This document shows, piece after piece, positions 43,882 through 45,756 of a stretch of DNA of 45,756 nucleotides; position 1 is the stretch's first letter; each line of letters opens with the position of its first letter. Where the stretch lies: the NCBI RefSeq assembly GCF_014652375.1, contig NZ_BMYR01000016.1:1-45756 (forward strand), given 5' to 3'. The position numbers were made by a program, and so were the translations under genes. The notes under the pieces are model-generated. The model ran no database searches and had not been told where the DNA came from. It worked only from the letters and a program-made list of their open reading frames with translations. This DNA comes from Alishewanella tabrizica. GTDB lineage: Bacteria; Pseudomonadota; Gammaproteobacteria; Enterobacterales; Alteromonadaceae.

Positions 43882-45756
43882 CAGTTTTGTCCTAGCAGAT
43901 TTCTAAAGTTACTTATTGATAATGACGATGAATAATTTTCGTACCAATTCCGATATTCCTTGCCTGACTCTTTTTGTGACCTTTCTGCAAAGAAATACGT
44001 TACCTTCTCTCTAACCTTTGGTACATCAATTACTTTTGCACTTTCCTCAGCAATCAATATGGTAGGCCAGAAGCTCGATTCATCCTCAAATTCTTGAGAA
44101 ATCCAGAACTGTTCAAAGCCAATTGGTAAGGTTTCTTGGAACTCTGCCAAAAACCTATCAGATGCCTGAATACCCGAAATAATATTTTTCACTAACATTG
44201 ATTTCAGTAAACCTTTCCAATCGAAAATATCATTATTATCGTAGTAAACCATGCACATATTCCTGTTAGAAATCAGCGGTTGTAATCTGGGCGTCGAAGT
44301 TGCCTGAGATGTATAGTTATCCAGATAGGCTGCCCCTCCAACAGTAGGGGAGAATCCGTCGCAATTGCGACACCCCCTGCAGGCTCGCTGTGCAGGTACA
44401 TGATTAATCGAATAGTATTTAGACAGCGTTTTACAAAGTGTTACGGAGTTATTTTCTAGGTACTGCCTCAAAACATTAAATCGGTCATTCTGCACAGTTA
44501 ACTCACGTTCTCGGTATCTATTAATTTCAGTTTCCCAATAATCCTTTTTCAGTGCTTTGGGCTCTAACAACTCTATTACTATTGTTTCAGAATAATCTTC
44601 CCAGAACTTTTGAAATTGTAGTTGGTCATAACTTTCATCTGACGTTGAAGGTAATTTAGGAACTTCATAATATATTTTGATAGCGCCAGCACGCTGCATA
44701 AACAGCAAAGTTAACCAATTCCACTCACTGTTAGTATCGGTTTTTTTATCTAAATCCTTTCGAAAAATGGAAGTGTCTAGCTTGTAAAGGTCATCACTTT
44801 CAAACAAATCACTTTTGACAGGTTGTCTGCGCTCGAACATATCCATCCAACGCTCAAACCCTAGGTCAATCGATATGATGTTTTCTCTGTTAATTTTTTG
44901 AGCAATGGATAACTGATCATCATGATAAACCATTAATGCCATTGCTGAGTCACCGTTACGGCCAGCTCTTCCGATTTCCTGATAATACCTATCAATGTTA
45001 TCTGGAACACTAGCGTGTAGAACTGTTTTAACATCCGCTTTATCCATCCCGACACCAAAAGCAGAAGTTGCAACGATGATGTCGTACTGGTTACTCTTCC
45101 ATTTTTCTATTATTCCGTTTCTTGCTTCATATTTAGTGTCGCCGTCAAACTTAGCAATCCTGGTACATCCATAATCCTTTAATTTTCTATATACTTCCTC
45201 AGCTTCAGACTTTACTGTTGTATATAAAATCATTGGTTTCGGTAGAAAAAAGGTATATTTACATACTGAAGACAGATGCTCATCCCTATTAACTTTTAAC
45301 ACAGAGCTTTTAATTTCTGGGCGAAGAAAATTACCATTGACGATAATCGGATCGCTAATTCCATCACCATAAACTTTATTGATTGCCTCTATATTCGATT
45401 GAGTAAACGTTGCCGACATCAGGACAGTATTAAACTTACTTTTTGAAACCTTTCTGAGTGTTGCTAACAATGCTCCAAATTTTTGAAAGTCTGGCCTAAA
45501 ATTGGTGCCCCAACTATCAATTAGATGAGCCTCATCGACAATAATTTCTGCAATTTGATCGCTGCGCGATAATGAAAAAAGCAAATAAAGTAAACTTCCA
45601 GTAAGTGATTCTGGTGATGTAAAGAGAACTTTCTGACGGCCCGTTTGCATGTTTAACTTTATTTCTTCTCTCTCTTCCTGAGTTAAACTTTGGACTTCCC
45701 AGCTTTTACTAGACAGTCTGTTGTTCCAAAAAATACGTTTCTTCAAATTTGGCAGG
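43881..45756 (-). CDS. dpdF: DpdF, RecQ-like helicase (partial, start beyond window)
   Basis: At least 625 residues visible; the frame is open to the window edge, so the N-terminus with motif I is missing. Motif II IIVDEAHLIDSWG (DEAH), motif III MSATFTQ, then the second lobe VATSAFGVGMDKADV and YYQEIGRAGRNGDS (motif VI) are RecQ-type. A Cys cluster RACRGCRNCDG lies after the helicase core, as in RecQ zinc-binding regions. The C-terminal ~150 residues are unassigned. It is the most upstream visible gene of the restriction operon. In published islands a SNF2-type dpdE often accompanies it and may lie just outside. Confidence 0.85.
   Translation of the reverse strand, partial: LPNLKKRIFWNNRLSSKSWEVQSLTQEEREEIKLNMQTGRQKVLFTSPESLTGSLLYLLFSLSRSDQIAEIIVDEAHLIDSWGTNFRPDFQKFGALLATLRKVSKSKFNTVLMSATFTQSNIEAINKVYGDGISDPIIVNGNFLRPEIKSSVLKVNRDEHLSSVCKYTFFLPKPMILYTTVKSEAEEVYRKLKDYGCTRIAKFDGDTKYEARNGIIEKWKSNQYDIIVATSAFGVGMDKADVKTVLHASVPDNIDRYYQEIGRAGRNGDSAMALMVYHDDQLSIAQKINRENIISIDLGFERWMDMFERRQPVKSDLFESDDLYKLDTSIFRKDLDKKTDTNSEWNWLTLLFMQRAGAIKIYYEVPKLPSTSDESYDQLQFQKFWEDYSETIVIELLEPKALKKDYWETEINRYRERELTVQNDRFNVLRQYLENNSVTLCKTLSKYYSINHVPAQRACRGCRNCDGFSPTVGGAAYLDNYTSQATSTPRLQPLISNRNMCMVYYDNNDIFDWKGLLKSMLVKNIISGIQASDRFLAEFQETLPIGFEQFWISQEFEDESSFWPTILIAEESAKVIDVPKVREKVTYFFAERSQKESGKEYRNWYENYSSSLSISNFRNLLGQN

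Overview
The window looks like an accessory (genomic-island) stretch of a marine-type gammaproteobacterium. The evidence is indirect: moderate-to-low GC, gammaproteobacterial-style ribosome-binding sites, an integrase/excisionase/HD-protein module of the kind found in gammaproteobacterial islands, and IS3- and IS1634-type insertion sequences. No rRNA, tRNA, housekeeping gene or CRISPR array was seen, so genus assignment is not possible from this window.

Region 1 (1-4.2 kb). A Csx16-family ring-nuclease gene on the minus strand appears cut short by an IS-like end at the left edge. Divergent from it is a tight three-gene operon (TPR-like protein, short-chain dehydrogenase, Gfo/Idh/MocA oxidoreductase) closed by a strong terminator. 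A small zinc-ribbon gene and about 0.5 kb of decayed sequence follow.

Region 2 (4.2-19.6 kb, all minus strand). An eight-gene, mostly overlapping operon reads in transcription order: VWA protein, second VWA-like protein, PP2C phosphatase, Ser/Thr kinase with zinc ribbon, 1182-aa SF1 (UPF1-like) helicase, 680-aa unknown protein, McrB-like AAA+ ATPase with a ~390-aa coiled coil, and a 1248-aa unknown protein. This is a TerY-P-type phosphorylation triad fused by operon structure to a DNA-processing module. It is the best candidate in the window for a poorly described defence or stress system.

Region 3 (19.7-23.1 kb). A broken IS1634-family transposase comes first. It is followed by an NE0113-family CRISPR-associated CARF/ring-nuclease gene whose 3' end is overwritten by a 1244-bp IS3-family element with a nonsense-mutated orfB. 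Two CRISPR type III signalling genes therefore flank region 2 while no cas10, effector complex or array is present.

Region 4 (23.1-27.3 kb). Island-mobility module on the minus strand: excisionase-like protein, tyrosine integrase, OB-HD domain protein, two tiny membrane proteins and an AbrB-like protein. A divergent XRE-type regulator shares an intergenic region with repeated AAATGACA-type motifs.

Region 5 (27.4-45.8 kb). A Dpd-type 7-deazaguanine DNA modification/restriction cluster. The plus-strand operon queD-dpdC-dpdA-dpdB-queC makes the deazaguanine precursor and inserts it into DNA. It converges on a minus-strand operon dpdF-dpdG-dpdH-dpdI-dpdJ-dpdK-dpdD (helicases, ATPase, PLD-like protein) expected to carry the restriction function. 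dpdF runs off the right edge. queE, folE and dpdE are not in the window and would have to lie beyond it or elsewhere in the genome.
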